Shown here one piece after another: positions 40,806 through 51,035 of a stretch of DNA of 64,000 bases. Position 1 is the first letter of the stretch. Every line of letters begins with the position of its first letter. The stretch is taken from assembly GCA_963748545.1 (NCBI GenBank), contig CAVVJO010000051.1:124001-188000 (forward strand), given 5' to 3'. The notes under the pieces were generated by a model. It searched no databases, was not told the DNA's origin, and was given only the letters and a program-made list of their open reading frames with translations. A program made the translations under genes and the position numbers. Origin of the DNA: Roseiarcus sp963748545. GTDB taxonomy: Bacteria; Pseudomonadota; Alphaproteobacteria; Rhizobiales; Beijerinckiaceae.

Positions 40806-43463
40806 ATGCGAACTGCGGTCGGTCAGCCCGTTCGTCTTGTCGATTACCGCGTTTCAGACTTCCTGATCGATTCCGTCGATCTGGACGTCTCGCTCGATCG
40901 AAATGCGACGCGGGTCGTATCGACACTGTCAATCCGCCCGAACCCGGCCGGATCTGCAGGAGCGCCTCTCACTCTCGACGGAGACGAACTGGCGCTCGTT
41001 TCGGCGGAGCTCGACGGCGCTGCGCTCAACCCGGGGGCCTTTCAGGCGAGCGGGTCGCAATTCGTGCTGGCCAATCCGCCTAGCCGGCCTTTCACCCTCA
41101 AGATCGAGACCCGGCTCGATCCTGCCGCCAACACCAAGTTGATGGGTCTCTATCGGTCAGGCTCGGCCTATTGTACGCAATGCGAGGCGGAAGGCTTCCG
41201 CCGGATCACCTATTTCCTCGATCGTCCCGACGTGCTGTCGACCTATCGGGTTCGCCTCGAAGCCGATCGCGACGAAGCGCCGGTGCTGCTGAGCAACGGC
41301 AACCGCGAGGGCGAGGGCCTATCGGAAACGAACGGTCGCCACTGGGCGGTTTGGGTCGATCCCCACAAGAAGCCTTGTTATCTTTTCGCCCTTGTCGCCG
41401 GCGACCTCGCGCGCATCTCGGATACATTCGTCACTGTGTCGGGCCGCACGGTCGATCTTTCGATTTACACCGAGCACGGCCGCGAGGAGCGAGCCCACTA
41501 CGCCATGGATTCGCTCAAGCGGGCCATGGCGTGGGACGAGAAGGTCTACGGCCGCGAATATGATCTCGATGTGTTCAATATCGTGGCCGTCTCTGACTTC
41601 AATATGGGGGCCATGGAGAACAAGGGCCTTAACGTCTTTAACGACAAATATGTCCTCGCCTCGCAGGAGACTGCGACCGACGACGACTACGCCGGCATCG
41701 AAGGCGTCATTGCGCACGAGTATTTCCACAACTGGACAGGCAACCGGGTCACGTGCCGGGACTGGTTTCAACTCTGCTTGAAGGAGGGCCTGACCGTCTT
41801 CCGCGACCAGGAGTTCTCGGCGGACATGCGCTCCGCGCCGGTCAAGCGCATCGCAGAGGTGCGTGGCTTGCGGGCGGCGCAGTTTCCGGAGGACGCGGGA
41901 CCGCTCGCACACAACGTTAGGCCCGAGGTCTACAACGAGATCAGCAACTTCTACACCGCGACGGTCTATCAGAAGGGCGCCGAGGTGATCCGAATGCTCA
42001 AGCGCCTGATTGGCGACGACTCCTTTCGGGCAGGGATGGACATGTATTTCCACCGCTATGACGGTCATGCGGCGACGGTGGAGCAGTTTCTCGGTTGCTT
42101 CGCGGACGTCTCCGGCCGCGATCTCAGCCGCTTCCTGCGGTGGTATTCGCAAGCCGGCACGCCCAAACTGAAGGTCCGCAGCCTCTACGACCCCGAGGCC
42201 CGAACCTTTCGGCTCGACATCGCCCAGTCCCTCGCGCCGACGCCCGGCCAACCGACCAAGCTCCCGCCGACGATGCCGATTGCGCTGGGGCTCGTTGACC
42301 CTCAGGGCGGCGATATGCCGCTCATCTCCGGCGACGCCATGGCCGACGAGCTCGCCTCGGGCGTCTTTGTCCTCGACAGCGCAGAGCGCGCGATCGTGTT
42401 CCGCGACGTGCCGCGAAGGCCGGCGCTCTCATTCCTGCGCGGCTTCTCCGCTCCGGTGACCGTCGACGACGACGTCACGGAGGACGATCTCGCCGTCCTC
42501 TCTCGCCACGACTCCGACAGTTTCAACCGCTGGCAGGCGGTCCAAAGCCTCGTGACTCGCGTGCTGCTGCGTGGGGTGAAGGCTATCCGCGGCGGACGGG
42601 CGCCAGAGCGCAACGCCGCCCTGATCGCCGCCTTCGGCGCTTTGATCGATGACGCCCGCTCCGGACGCATCGATCCGGCTTTCGCTGCGCTGACGCTGAC
42701 CCTTCCGTCGGAGGCCGACATCGCCCGCGAAATCGGCGCCGACGTCGACCCCGACGCGATCTACGCCGCTCGCAAGACGTTGCGCGGAGCGCTCGGCCGC
42801 AAGCATGGCGAGGCCTTGGCCGATCTTCACGATTGGCTTGGGGATCATCGGCCATTCAGTCCGGACGCGGAATCGGCCGGGCGGCGGGCGCTGCGCAACG
42901 TCGCGCTGGCGCTATACGCCGACGGCAACATCATCGACGGCCTTTCCCGCGCGCACAAACAACTGCGCGACGCGGACAACATGACCGAGCGCTTCGGCGC
43001 CTTGACCCAGATCGTGATCAAGCCCAATTCCGCGCGTGAGCACACCTCCGAGGCTTTCAGCCGGCGCTACGCGATGGAGCCGCTGATCCTCGACAAGTGG
43101 TTCGCGCTTCAGGCGCAGATTCCGGAGCGCGAGACGCTCGACCGCGTGCGCGGGCTGATGAACCACCGCGGTTTCTCGATCGCCAACCCGAACCGGGTGC
43201 GCGCGCTGATCGGCGGTTTCGCCGGCAACCAGACCCAGTTCAACCGCGCGGACGGAGAGGGCTTCAGGTTCCTCGAGGAGATCGTGGTGGAGCTCGATCC
43301 GACCAATCCGCAGATCGCCGCGCGGCTGCTCACGACGATGCGATCGTGGCGGTCGCTCGAGGAAACGCGTCGCGAGCATGCGGAGGCGATGCTGAAGCGG
43401 ATCGCCGCCATGCCGTCGCTGTCGCCGGACGTCCGCGACATCGTCACGCGCAGCCTGGGGTAG
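40806..43463 (+). CDS. pepN: Aminopeptidase N
   Basis: An 885-aa M1 metallopeptidase of PepN length. The exopeptidase motif GAMENKGLNVF and the zinc site HEYFHNWTGNRVT (HExxH at about residues 304-308, with the downstream glutamate in LKEGLTVFRDQEFS) are present. The C-terminal helical domain ends in SLSPDVRDIVTRSLG. It trims N-terminal residues from peptides in the cytoplasm. It follows murI by ~100 bases. An intrinsic terminator follows. Confidence 0.97.
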   Translation: MRTAVGQPVRLVDYRVSDFLIDSVDLDVSLDRNATRVVSTLSIRPNPAGSAGAPLTLDGDELALVSAELDGAALNPGAFQASGSQFVLANPPSRPFTLKIETRLDPAANTKLMGLYRSGSAYCTQCEAEGFRRITYFLDRPDVLSTYRVRLEADRDEAPVLLSNGNREGEGLSETNGRHWAVWVDPHKKPCYLFALVAGDLARISDTFVTVSGRTVDLSIYTEHGREERAHYAMDSLKRAMAWDEKVYGREYDLDVFNIVAVSDFNMGAMENKGLNVFNDKYVLASQETATDDDYAGIEGVIAHEYFHNWTGNRVTCRDWFQLCLKEGLTVFRDQEFSADMRSAPVKRIAEVRGLRAAQFPEDAGPLAHNVRPEVYNEISNFYTATVYQKGAEVIRMLKRLIGDDSFRAGMDMYFHRYDGHAATVEQFLGCFADVSGRDLSRFLRWYSQAGTPKLKVRSLYDPEARTFRLDIAQSLAPTPGQPTKLPPTMPIALGLVDPQGGDMPLISGDAMADELASGVFVLDSAERAIVFRDVPRRPALSFLRGFSAPVTVDDDVTEDDLAVLSRHDSDSFNRWQAVQSLVTRVLLRGVKAIRGGRAPERNAALIAAFGALIDDARSGRIDPAFAALTLTLPSEADIAREIGADVDPDAIYAARKTLRGALGRKHGEALADLHDWLGDHRPFSPDAESAGRRALRNVALALYADGNIIDGLSRAHKQLRDADNMTERFGALTQIVIKPNSAREHTSEAFSRRYAMEPLILDKWFALQAQIPERETLDRVRGLMNHRGFSIANPNRVRALIGGFAGNQTQFNRADGEGFRFLEEIVVELDPTNPQIAARLLTTMRSWRSLEETRREHAEAMLKRIAAMPSLSPDVRDIVTRSLG

Positions 43464-43498
43464 TCGACCGCAAGCCGGAGAGCCTTGCGGCGACCGGC

Positions 43499-43516
43499 CC
43501 GCGGGAGCGCGGTTTT
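43499..43516 (+). terminator. Rho-independent terminator after pepN
   Basis: CCGCG-GGAG-CGCGG forms a 5-bp stem followed by TTTT, about 35 bases after the pepN stop. A second hairpin (CCGCAAG/CTTGCGG) lies just before it. Confidence 0.7.
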
Positions 43517-43886
43517 CTGAACAAACCTGAACAAGATCAAAGAGTTGCGGCCGGAATCGGCTGACATTCCGACGAGAGATCGTTTGAGATCAAAGGGTTA
43601 CGCCGACTCGGCGAATTGGCCCCGGCCCCGGCGGGAGATGGGCTTCCGAAGCGGCTGCGCCGCTGGCCTTCGACGGATCCAGCGTGACGCTTCCCCCTCG
43701 CGACCAGCCCTCGGCGCCGCGGCTCTTTCGCCCTGGCTTCGCGCTGTCGCGCTTCGCCACAAAAATCCGAGTCGCGTCCCGTCAAGGGGGCTGGACAAAG
43801 ATTTACACAAGGATTCTTATCTTAGTGATTCGGGCATAGCGGCGTTACCCGAAGATTAAGTTTCGTGATGTTTTGGGGAAAAAACA
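43517..43886 (+). other. Intergenic region upstream of sensor kinase
   Basis: About 370 bases. No convincing gene is seen. The last 90 bases are AT-richer (ATTTACACAAGG, ATTCTTATCTTAG, then GGGGAAAAAAC before the ATG), as expected for a promoter and ribosome site. A single TTAA half-site is present, but no full CtrA box was found. Confidence 0.5.
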
Positions 43887-46157
43887 ATGGCGCGTGCGAG
43901 CGCGGCACATGCGGAGTCGTGTCTGGACGACGCGGCCTGGCGAATGAGCGCCGGCGGCCTCGGCCGGACCGCAGCCGCACGCCAAGCCGGCGCACGGCGG
44001 TCGTGGACTCCCCCGATGGCTTTCGTGGCGGTCGCCGCCGCCATAACAGCCGCGATCCTCCTCACGTTTCTGCATCTGCGCAATGAGCAGGAGTCCGCGT
44101 TAAGGGACGCCGCCCATGAGGTCGGGATGCGCGCGACCATTCTCGCGGGTGAGCTCAATGCGGCGCTCCAGGCGGCTCCGAAAGGGTCTCCCGCGGAGGT
44201 GTTTCACAGGGCGCTTGGCGCGGCTTCGCTCGAGCGGCTGCCGATTGCGGCGCTGATCGACCGCAACGGGCGCACGGTCGCCGCGGAGCCGCCTGACGCC
44301 GGTCCGGACGGCGCGCTTCCCGTGCAAAACGAGCGATCGGACGTCGTGCGCGTCATCGACGATCGCGGCGGCGACCGCTTCGCGGTCACGCGCCTCCTTC
44401 CGGCGATCAATGGACGCGTTGTCTTCGCGTCACCGGTATCGACGCATCTGGCCGCGTGGCGGCGGACGACGACCGTGACCGTCGTACTGCTCGGCTCGAC
44501 GGTCGCGCTGATCCTTGCGGCGGCGGGGCTCTACGCCGCCGATGCAGCCGCCAGGCTGAGGCGGGCCCGCGAGGACAGCGCCCGCCGCGCGCGGGTCAAT
44601 CTAGCGCTCAATCGCGGCCGTTGCGGCCTGTGGACCTGGGACCTCGCGCGAGGACGGATCGTGTGGTCGGCCTCGATGTTCGGCGTCCTCGATCTGGCCG
44701 AGCGATCCGATCACTGGACCGTCGCGGAACTCCAATCGCTGATCCATCCCGAGGACATGTCCCTGGAAGCGATCGCCCGGCTTGCCGCCGAGCGGGCAGG
44801 CGACTTCGTCGACATCGAGTTTCGCATGTGCGCAGCCGACGGGCGCTGGGTCTGGCTGCGCAAGCGCGCCGAACTGGTCGAGGACGAAGAGACGCACGAA
44901 CCGACGCTGATCGGCATCGCGTTCGACGTCACCGAGCGCAAGCGCGAGGCGGAAGCGTCGGCCACCGCCGACCAGCGTCTCCGAGACGCGATCGAAGCCA
45001 TCTCAGAGGCCTTCGTGCTGTGGGACTCGAATCATGAGCTCGTGCTTTGCAACTCCAAGTACCAACGTCTCCATCATCTCTCCGGGGCCTGCGTCGGCGC
45101 TGCCGGCTCTCACATCAGCCGCATACTGACGCAGGAGGCGGGCAAGCCGTTCCTGGCCGGGCGCGAGGCGGGCGCCTATGAGGCGCGGCTGGCGGACGGG
45201 CGATGGCTGCAGGTCAATGAACGAAGAACGCGCGACGGCGGATTCGTGTCGGTCGGAACCGACATCACCGCGCTCAAGGAGCATGAAGAGCAATTGATGA
45301 ATTCCGAGCGCTTGTTGCTCGCCACCGTCGCGCAGTTGCGTCAGTCGCGCCGCTCGCTTGAAGAACAGGCCCAGCAATTGGTCGATCTCGCCGAGCGCTA
45401 CCACGAGCAGAAAGCGCAGGCTGAAGCGGCCAATCGCGCCAAGGCCGATTTTCTGGCCAACATGAGCCATGAGCTGCGCACGCCGCTCAATGCGGTCATC
45501 GGCTTCTCGCAATTGATGAGCAACGAGACCTTCGGCTCGCTGGGATCGGAAAAATACCGCGACTATTGCCAACACATTCTGGCGAGCGGCGAATACCTGC
45601 TGCACGTCGTGAGCGACATCCTCGACATGTCCCGTCTCGAGGCCGGCCGCGAGCGTCTGAACTACCGCCGGTTCAAAGCCGACGAGGCGGTCAGCCGCGC
45701 GGTTCGTGACGTGGCGACGACGGCGCGGGAGAAACGCGTCTCGATCGCCGTCGGGGTTGAGCCCGAGATCGCGCTTGAAGCGGATCCAGCGGCCGTCGAA
45801 CGCATTCTGACGACGCTCATGCGCAATGCGGTCAAATTCGCGCCGGAAGGGGGGATGGTCGAGATCGGCGCCGAGGCGATCGCGGACCGAATCTATTTCT
45901 ACGTCGAGGACGACGGCCCCGGCATCGCGGCCAAGGACATCGAGCGCCTTGGGCGCCCGTTCGAGCAGGCCGACGCCGTCATGGCGAATGGCATGAAGGG
46001 CTCGGGCCTCGGTTTGGCCATCGCAAATTCCCTGGTGGAGTTGCACGGGGGCACATTGCGGCTCGCGTCTCGCTCGGGCGAAGGCGCCGTGGCGGTCGTC
46101 GCGTTGCCCCGCGTTCCCCACGGGGCGAGGGCGATCGCGCTCGCCAAGGTGGCCTGA
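43887..46157 (+). CDS. PAS-domain sensor histidine kinase, PleC-like
   Basis: A 756-aa protein. Two membrane segments (about residues 44-64 and 196-216) bracket a periplasmic sensor region. A first PAS domain (~250-350, NRGRCGLWTWDLARGRIVWS) is followed by a second PAS (AIEAISEAFVLWDSNHELVLCNSKYQRLH), a coiled coil, HisKA with the phosphoacceptor in MSHELRTPLNAVIGFSQLM (H near 527) and HATPase_c (GSGLGLAIANSLVELHGG). The second PAS and kinase core resemble PleC/PdhS kinases that control the alphaproteobacterial cell-cycle regulator DivK. That identity is a resemblance, not proven. A FixJ-type regulator follows after ~280 bases. Confidence 0.85.
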   Translation: MARASAAHAESCLDDAAWRMSAGGLGRTAAARQAGARRSWTPPMAFVAVAAAITAAILLTFLHLRNEQESALRDAAHEVGMRATILAGELNAALQAAPKGSPAEVFHRALGAASLERLPIAALIDRNGRTVAAEPPDAGPDGALPVQNERSDVVRVIDDRGGDRFAVTRLLPAINGRVVFASPVSTHLAAWRRTTTVTVVLLGSTVALILAAAGLYAADAAARLRRAREDSARRARVNLALNRGRCGLWTWDLARGRIVWSASMFGVLDLAERSDHWTVAELQSLIHPEDMSLEAIARLAAERAGDFVDIEFRMCAADGRWVWLRKRAELVEDEETHEPTLIGIAFDVTERKREAEASATADQRLRDAIEAISEAFVLWDSNHELVLCNSKYQRLHHLSGACVGAAGSHISRILTQEAGKPFLAGREAGAYEARLADGRWLQVNERRTRDGGFVSVGTDITALKEHEEQLMNSERLLLATVAQLRQSRRSLEEQAQQLVDLAERYHEQKAQAEAANRAKADFLANMSHELRTPLNAVIGFSQLMSNETFGSLGSEKYRDYCQHILASGEYLLHVVSDILDMSRLEAGRERLNYRRFKADEAVSRAVRDVATTAREKRVSIAVGVEPEIALEADPAAVERILTTLMRNAVKFAPEGGMVEIGAEAIADRIYFYVEDDGPGIAAKDIERLGRPFEQADAVMANGMKGSGLGLAIANSLVELHGGTLRLASRSGEGAVAVVALPRVPHGARAIALAKVA

Positions 46158-46434
46158 GATCGCGTCCGCTTGGGCCTCGATGGCGCCGCCCTTGCGCGGC
46201 GCGGCGTTTCCGACGAAAGTTGGGCAGAAATCAGCAGGCCGGAGGGTACGGCGACTGATTGGGGGGCGGCAGGCCTTTGGCGTCCGAGACACAAGAGCTG
46301 GGTAACCGACTGGAATGCGTTCGTAATAGGCCCGCTCGCAGCGGCTGGGCTTGCCCCTGCGGGGCGCAACGGGACCCGAACGACGGCGCGGTCGTCAGTT
46401 TCGCTATGCGGCTGGCGGCGGAGGGCAGCGACGA

Positions 46435-47046
46435 ATGACTGCGGCGCCGATTGTCTACGTTATCGATGACGACGAAGCCTTGCGGGACTCGATACGAATG
46501 TTCCTCATCAACGAGGGGCTGGAGGTGAGGACTTACGCATCCGCCGACGCGTTCCTTGCCAATCTGGGGTCTGACTCGGTCGGTTGCGTCGTCACCGATG
46601 TCAGGATGCCCGGAAAGAGCGGCATGGATCTCCTGGTCGAGATCGCGCGCCTCGGGCACGCGCTGCCAGTCATCGTCATTACTGGCCACGCCGACGTTCC
46701 GCTTGCGGTGCGGGCCATGAAAACCGGCGCTGTCGATCTTCTGGAGAAGCCGTTCAAGGGCGAGGCCCTTATCGACGCGGTCCAGCGCGCCTTGGCCGTC
46801 GGTCGGGATTCGCATCTGAGCGCGACCAGCCAGCAGGAGGCGCAGGCCCGCCTTGCGATGCTCACAGCGCGAGAAAGGGAGGTGCTTGAGCGCCTGGTGC
46901 GAGGACAGCCCAACAAGGTCATCGCCTACGAGATGGGAATCAGCCCGAGGACCGTCGAAGTCCACCGCGCAAATGTGATGAAGAAGACCCAGGCGGGAAG
47001 CCTGTCGGAATTGGTCCGCATGTTCCTCGATATCGAAAGGCGATGA
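46435..47046 (+). CDS. FixJ/NarL-type response regulator
   Basis: A 203-aa protein. The receiver domain has an acidic pocket (VIDDDEA), phosphoacceptor D55 (VVTDVRMPGKSG) and the conserved lysine (LLEKPFK). A LuxR-type helix-turn-helix follows at ~140-185 (LTAREREVLERLVRGQPNKVIA, SPRTVEVHRANVMKK). The ITGHADVPLAVRAMKTGAVDLLEKPF stretch is typical of the FixJ group. ATG at 46435 begins the receiver. Its kinase partner may be the PAS kinase upstream, though the gap and PleC-like nature of that kinase leave this open. Confidence 0.92.
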   Translation: MTAAPIVYVIDDDEALRDSIRMFLINEGLEVRTYASADAFLANLGSDSVGCVVTDVRMPGKSGMDLLVEIARLGHALPVIVITGHADVPLAVRAMKTGAVDLLEKPFKGEALIDAVQRALAVGRDSHLSATSQQEAQARLAMLTAREREVLERLVRGQPNKVIAYEMGISPRTVEVHRANVMKKTQAGSLSELVRMFLDIERR

Positions 47047-47239
47047 CGCCTCCGCGACCTGAAAGGTGCGCGGGAGATACGTTGCTGGCTAGGTAGAATC
47101 CACAATTGCGCCATTTTTCGTCGTTGGCGATCGTAAGCTCAGCGGGGGAGATGGTGTTTACAGAGCCTCTTCCCCCCGAGCGATCCGCGGGCGTCCGAAG
47201 GTCAGGCGCCGATTGGGCCAATGAGCGAGGGGCTGACAC

Positions 47240-47521
47240 ATGTCGAAGGAGCGCTTGATCGACGCGAGACCTGGCGTCAACGCCGCCGAAATCAGGCGCG
47301 GCATGGGGCGTCGGTATGTGGCGCCCTTGATCGTCGCGACCCTTATCGCCGCCGTGCAAATCGCGATTTTGAGGCCTTCGACCGAGATGAACAAGGCTTC
47401 GCGCGCCACGACGGAGCCGGCCATCAACGCGCCGGCGTTCGTCCGACCAAAGCGCTCGCCCGACGCTTTGACTGTCCATGTGGTGCGGATCGCGAAGAGG
47501 GCGGAGGGGCGCCTCGCATAA
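47240..47521 (+). CDS. Small putative membrane protein (93 aa)
   Basis: One hydrophobic segment (residues ~28-44, APLIVATLIAAVQIAIL) is preceded by a basic stretch (RRGMGRRY), so type II membrane topology is predicted. The C-terminal part is basic and of no known family. A GAGGGG-like ribosome site precedes the ATG. It lies alone between the response regulator and the cold-shock gene. Confidence 0.4.
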   Translation: MSKERLIDARPGVNAAEIRRGMGRRYVAPLIVATLIAAVQIAILRPSTEMNKASRATTEPAINAPAFVRPKRSPDALTVHVVRIAKRAEGRLA

Positions 47522-47620
47522 TCGCCATCACGGCCGCGACGGCCGGAGCGACGCCAGAGCTGTCCGAAACAGCCGACACGCTGGCATGGTGCCTCTCGGG
47601 AGACTCGTTGCAGACGGAGC

Positions 47621-48199
47621 ATGACCATGACCGTGAACGTCGCAACTCCTCAGGCCGCTCAGTTTTCGTTCGACGCCGAGAGGGACAGCGAGGAAGCCGC
47701 CGACGCCATTGTCGTCGGGGTGGTGAAATGGTTCCGCGAAGACAAGGGCTACGGCTTCGTCGAATGGCCGGGCGGCGGCGCCGACATCTTCCTTCACGCG
47801 AAGGTCTTGCGAAGCGCGGGGTTGCATGCCGTTTCGTCCGGCTCGACGCTGCGGGTCGTGGTGGAGTTGGGCGAGCGTGGTCCCCAGGTTCGGCGCGTGG
47901 TCGAGGCGGACGTCGCGACCTCGTCGGTCCCTGCGCCCCCCGTCCGTTCACCGCAGGCGCGGGCCCAGCGGGCCGCCAGCGACCCCGGCCTCGCGATCGA
48001 CCTCACAGGCAAGGTCAAGTTTTTCGACGCCATTCGCGGGTTCGGCTTTGTCGCGAGCGATGACTTCGGCCGCGACGTGTTCGTGCATTGCTCGATACTC
48101 GGCGGATCAAAGGCCGCGCGTCTCGTTGTCGGTCAGCCGGTGAAGATGCGCGTGGTCGAGACCTCCAAAGGCCGGGAAGCCGTCGAGCTCACGGCCTAA
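47621..48199 (+). CDS. Tandem cold-shock-domain protein
   Basis: A 192-aa protein with two cold-shock domains joined by a Pro/Ala linker. Domain 1 (residues ~30-95) has KWFREDKGYGFVEW and DIFLHAKVL; domain 2 (~125-190) has GKVKFFDAIRGFGFVASDD and DVFVHCSIL. The RNP1/RNP2-type aromatic residues are kept in both. Double-CSD proteins are usual in Hyphomicrobiales and bind single-stranded RNA or DNA. ATG at 47621 or 47627. Confidence 0.92.
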   Translation: MTMTVNVATPQAAQFSFDAERDSEEAADAIVVGVVKWFREDKGYGFVEWPGGGADIFLHAKVLRSAGLHAVSSGSTLRVVVELGERGPQVRRVVEADVATSSVPAPPVRSPQARAQRAASDPGLAIDLTGKVKFFDAIRGFGFVASDDFGRDVFVHCSILGGSKAARLVVGQPVKMRVVETSKGREAVELTA

Positions 48200-48236
48200 T
48201 GCGATCGGATCACCGTCGCCCCGCTGCCGGCCGCCG

Positions 48237-48629
48237 TCAGACTGCCCTGTTCTGAGCTCTCAGCCGCCGAGCGAGGACTCGAAGGACCTTGAGCGCGAAA
48301 TAGGGCGTGTGTTTCACGAGGAAGAGGTATTGCTTTTCTGTGATCGGCGCCACGACCGCGTCAGTCTTCGCCACGGCGTCGGCGCTGCGCGGCCCTGCGT
48401 CGATCAGCGCCATCTCGCCGAAGATCTCATTTTCGCGGAGCGTTTCGAGCAGCCGGTTTCCCAAGCGGATCTCGATCTCCCCGCGCCGGATGACGAAGAA
48501 CTCTTCGCCCCGTTCGCCCTCCCGAAAAATAACTTCACCGGCTCCGTAATAGCGCGACGGAACGTCGGGACCAAGGAGAAGACTAAAGTCGTCGGGGTTG
48601 CTCGGCATCAGGCGAACCAGGCGCACCAT
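48237..48629 (-). CDS. Cyclic-nucleotide-binding domain protein
   Basis: A protein of about 130 aa consisting of one cNMP-binding domain: SRYYGAGEVIFREGERGEEFFVIRRGEIEI, then LRENEIFGEMALIDAGPRSADAVAKTD. The phosphate-binding cassette is FGEMALIDAGPRSA, with the expected E and R. There is no helix-turn-helix, kinase or channel part. A stand-alone sensor acting through protein contact is inferred. ATG at 48629 was chosen. Confidence 0.82.
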   Translation of the reverse strand: MVRLVRLMPSNPDDFSLLLGPDVPSRYYGAGEVIFREGERGEEFFVIRRGEIEIRLGNRLLETLRENEIFGEMALIDAGPRSADAVAKTDAVVAPITEKQYLFLVKHTPYFALKVLRVLARRLRAQNRAV

Positions 48630-48734
48630 TGTTGAGGGGTTGTGCAGCAAGGGATAGTCGGATTGACGTGTACTGGCAATCACACTTGTTCTACGACGGA
48701 AGAGCGCGCGATCCCGGGCATTGGCCTCGCCGCC

Positions 48735-49718
48735 CTAGCGGATCGTGACCACGACCCGGCCGCGAATTTCTCCCTTGAGGATCTTGCGCCCGGCTTCGAA
48801 AACCTCGTCGAAAGGAATTGTATGCGTGATCGCGGCGAGCTTGGCGCGATCGAGTTCGCCCGCAAGGCGCCCCCACGCCACGAGCCGGTCCGGCATCGGG
48901 CGCTGCACGCTGTCGACTCCGAGGAGGGCGACGCTACGCAGGATGAACGGCGCGACGGTCGCCGGCAGGTCCATGCCGCCGGCAAGACCGCAGGCGGCGA
49001 CCGCTCCTCCGTAGCGCGTCTGGGCCAGCACGTTGGCGAGGGTGGTCGATCCGACGCTGTCGACCGCCGCCGCCCATTGTTCCCGGCCGAGCGGCTTGCC
49101 AGGCGCCGACAGGGTCGCCCGGTCGATGATCTCGGCCGCGCCGAGGCTCTTGAGATAGTCGGCCTCGCTGGCGCGGCCCGTGGAGGCGATGACCTTCCAG
49201 CCCTTGGCCGCGAGCAGCGAGATCGCGGTCGATCCGACGCCGCCGGCTGCGCCCGTCACCAGCACCGGGCCCGCGGCCGGCGTCAGTCCGTGCCGCTCGA
49301 GCGCCAGCACGCACAACATCGCCGTGTAGCCTGCGGTGCCGATCGCCATCGCCTCGGCGCAGCTCAAGGCGGGCGGCAGTTTGACGAGCCACTCGCCTTT
49401 GACGCGCGCCTTCTCGGCATAGCCGCCGAAATGCGTTTCACTCAGACCATAGCCGTTGAGGATCACCTGGTCGCCAGCCGCAAAGCCCGGATGGGTCAAC
49501 TCTTCCACCACGCCGGCGAGATCGATCCCGAGCACCATCGGAAAGCGTCGGATCACCGCCGATTTACCGGAGAGCGCCAGTCCGTCCTTGTAGTTGACGG
49601 TGGAATGGCTGACGCGGACCGAGACGTCCCCGTCCATCAGCTCCAAGTCCTCCATCGTGACGAAGCGGACGTCCTGTCCGGCGTCGGTCTTGTCGGCTCG
49701 CACGGCTTTGAATGGCAT
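48735..49718 (-). CDS. acuI: Acrylyl-CoA reductase (NADPH) AcuI / YhdH-type MDR oxidoreductase
   Basis: A 327-aa zinc-independent medium-chain reductase. Marks of the AcuI/YhdH group: VNYKDGLALSGKSAVIRRFPMVLGIDLAGVV, NGYGLSETHFGGYAEKARV, and the NADP Rossmann segment GAAGGVGSTAISLLAAKGW. It reduces acryloyl-CoA to propionyl-CoA and protects against acrylate-type electrophiles. ATG at 49718 begins MPFKAVRADK. Confidence 0.88.
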   Translation of the reverse strand: MPFKAVRADKTDAGQDVRFVTMEDLELMDGDVSVRVSHSTVNYKDGLALSGKSAVIRRFPMVLGIDLAGVVEELTHPGFAAGDQVILNGYGLSETHFGGYAEKARVKGEWLVKLPPALSCAEAMAIGTAGYTAMLCVLALERHGLTPAAGPVLVTGAAGGVGSTAISLLAAKGWKVIASTGRASEADYLKSLGAAEIIDRATLSAPGKPLGREQWAAAVDSVGSTTLANVLAQTRYGGAVAACGLAGGMDLPATVAPFILRSVALLGVDSVQRPMPDRLVAWGRLAGELDRAKLAAITHTIPFDEVFEAGRKILKGEIRGRVVVTIR

Positions 49719-49853
49719 GGGATAGCGTCTCACTTTTCGAGGGTCGCGGCCAGGGCGGGTAGGGATCATATCGAGATCGCGCGCCCGGCGAAATCTGCGT
49801 TATGGGCCTCCGTTCGGCGAAGGCGCGCTCGCCAACTCGCTTGGGCGACGGAC

Positions 49854-50123
49854 CTATTGGCGCCGGCTGACGGAAAACTCGCCCGACGCCGCGCGGTCGG
49901 CGAGCCGCGCGGCGATCTGCGCCGCAGCGTCCTCGCCGTGAACGGCGACCAGTTCGCACATCGCCGCGCAGAGCGCAGCCTCGGCCAAATCCCGAGGCTC
50001 GACGCCGTCCAGCGCCGCCAGCGCGAAGGCTTCGCCGACATAGGTCAGCGCGGCCGACATCGCGGCGCCGCGGGCGTCCGCTTCGCTCAGTTCGATCAGC
50101 GAGATCCTGGGGTCCATCGTCAT
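49854..50123 (-). CDS. Hypothetical acidic helical protein (89 aa)
   Basis: Ala-rich, acidic and predicted all-helical (ADARGAAMSAALTYVGEAFALAALDG, AEAALCAAMCELVAVHGEDAAAQIAARL). Codon use matches the neighbours. It is upstream of acuI and divergent from the SRAP gene. No family recognised. Confidence 0.55.
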   Translation of the reverse strand: MTMDPRISLIELSEADARGAAMSAALTYVGEAFALAALDGVEPRDLAEAALCAAMCELVAVHGEDAAAQIAARLADRAASGEFSVSRRQ

Positions 50124-50238
50124 CGTGGCCTATTTTAGGACGCCGAACCGGCGAATGCGACGCATACCCTTCAGATAGGTTAATACGGATAGGTTTCCTG
50201 CGCGGCCCGGCGGACGACCTCGCCGGACGGAGATGAGA

Positions 50239-50971
50239 ATGTGCGGACGCTACGCGATCACCTTGCCGCCGGAGGCGGTGCGCGCCTATTTCGCTTATGC
50301 CGAAGTCGCCGAATTTTCCGCCGCGCTTCAACATCGCGCCGACCCAGCCGATCCCGATCGTCATCGCCGAGCCCCATAGCGGCGGAGCCAGACGGCATTT
50401 CCAGCTCGTGCGCTGGGGCTTCCTGCCCGGCTTCGTCAAGGACCCGAAGGCGTTCGCGCTGATCATCAACGCGCGCGCGGAGACGCTCGCCGAAAAGCCG
50501 AGCTACCGCGCTGCGCTGAAGCGGCGCCGCTGCCTCGTCATCGCCGACGGCTTCTACGAGTGGCGGACGGTCTCGCACGCCGGCCGCGGCGCGGCGGCCA
50601 AGCGGCCCTATCTCATCCGCCGGGTCAGCGGCGAGCCTATCGGTTTCGCCGGCCTATACGAGACGTGGAGCGACCCGAGCGGCGGGGAAATCGACACGGC
50701 CTGCATCGTCACCACGGCCGCCAATCCCCTGCTCGGGCGTCTGCATGACCGCATGCCGGCAATCCTCTCGCCGCGAGACCTCTCCGCCTGGCTCGACGTC
50801 GATGGGGTGGCCGCGGGTCGCGCGCTCGAACTGCTCAAGCCTGCGCCGGAGTCGGAGTTCGAGCTTGTCGAGGTCGGGCCGTCGGTCAACTGTTCGGCCA
50901 ACGACGACGCGGGCGTTCAGGCGCCGGTCGCGGCGCCAATTCGCGCCGCCGAAAGCATGACGCTGTTCTGA
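50239..50971 (+). CDS. SRAP-domain (YedK/HMCES-like) abasic-site protein (apparent frameshift)
   Basis: The start is MCGRYAITLPPEAV, with the catalytic Cys2 that links covalently to abasic DNA. After VAEF the frame is lost: TTTT at 50314-50317 has one T too many. Removing it gives FPPRFNIAPTQP and a standard SRAP domain (INARAETLAEKPSYR, CLVIADGFYEW, LHDRMPAIL with the active-site His). Restored length is about 243 aa. It shields abasic sites in single-stranded DNA. Without the correction the reading frame would begin at 50297 and lack the catalytic cysteine. Confidence 0.9.
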
Positions 50972-51035
50972 CCTTGCCCCTTGGCGCGGCAAGCGCCAGA
51001 CTCTCCCCATTCAAGCTGATTCTGCCGAGGGGCCG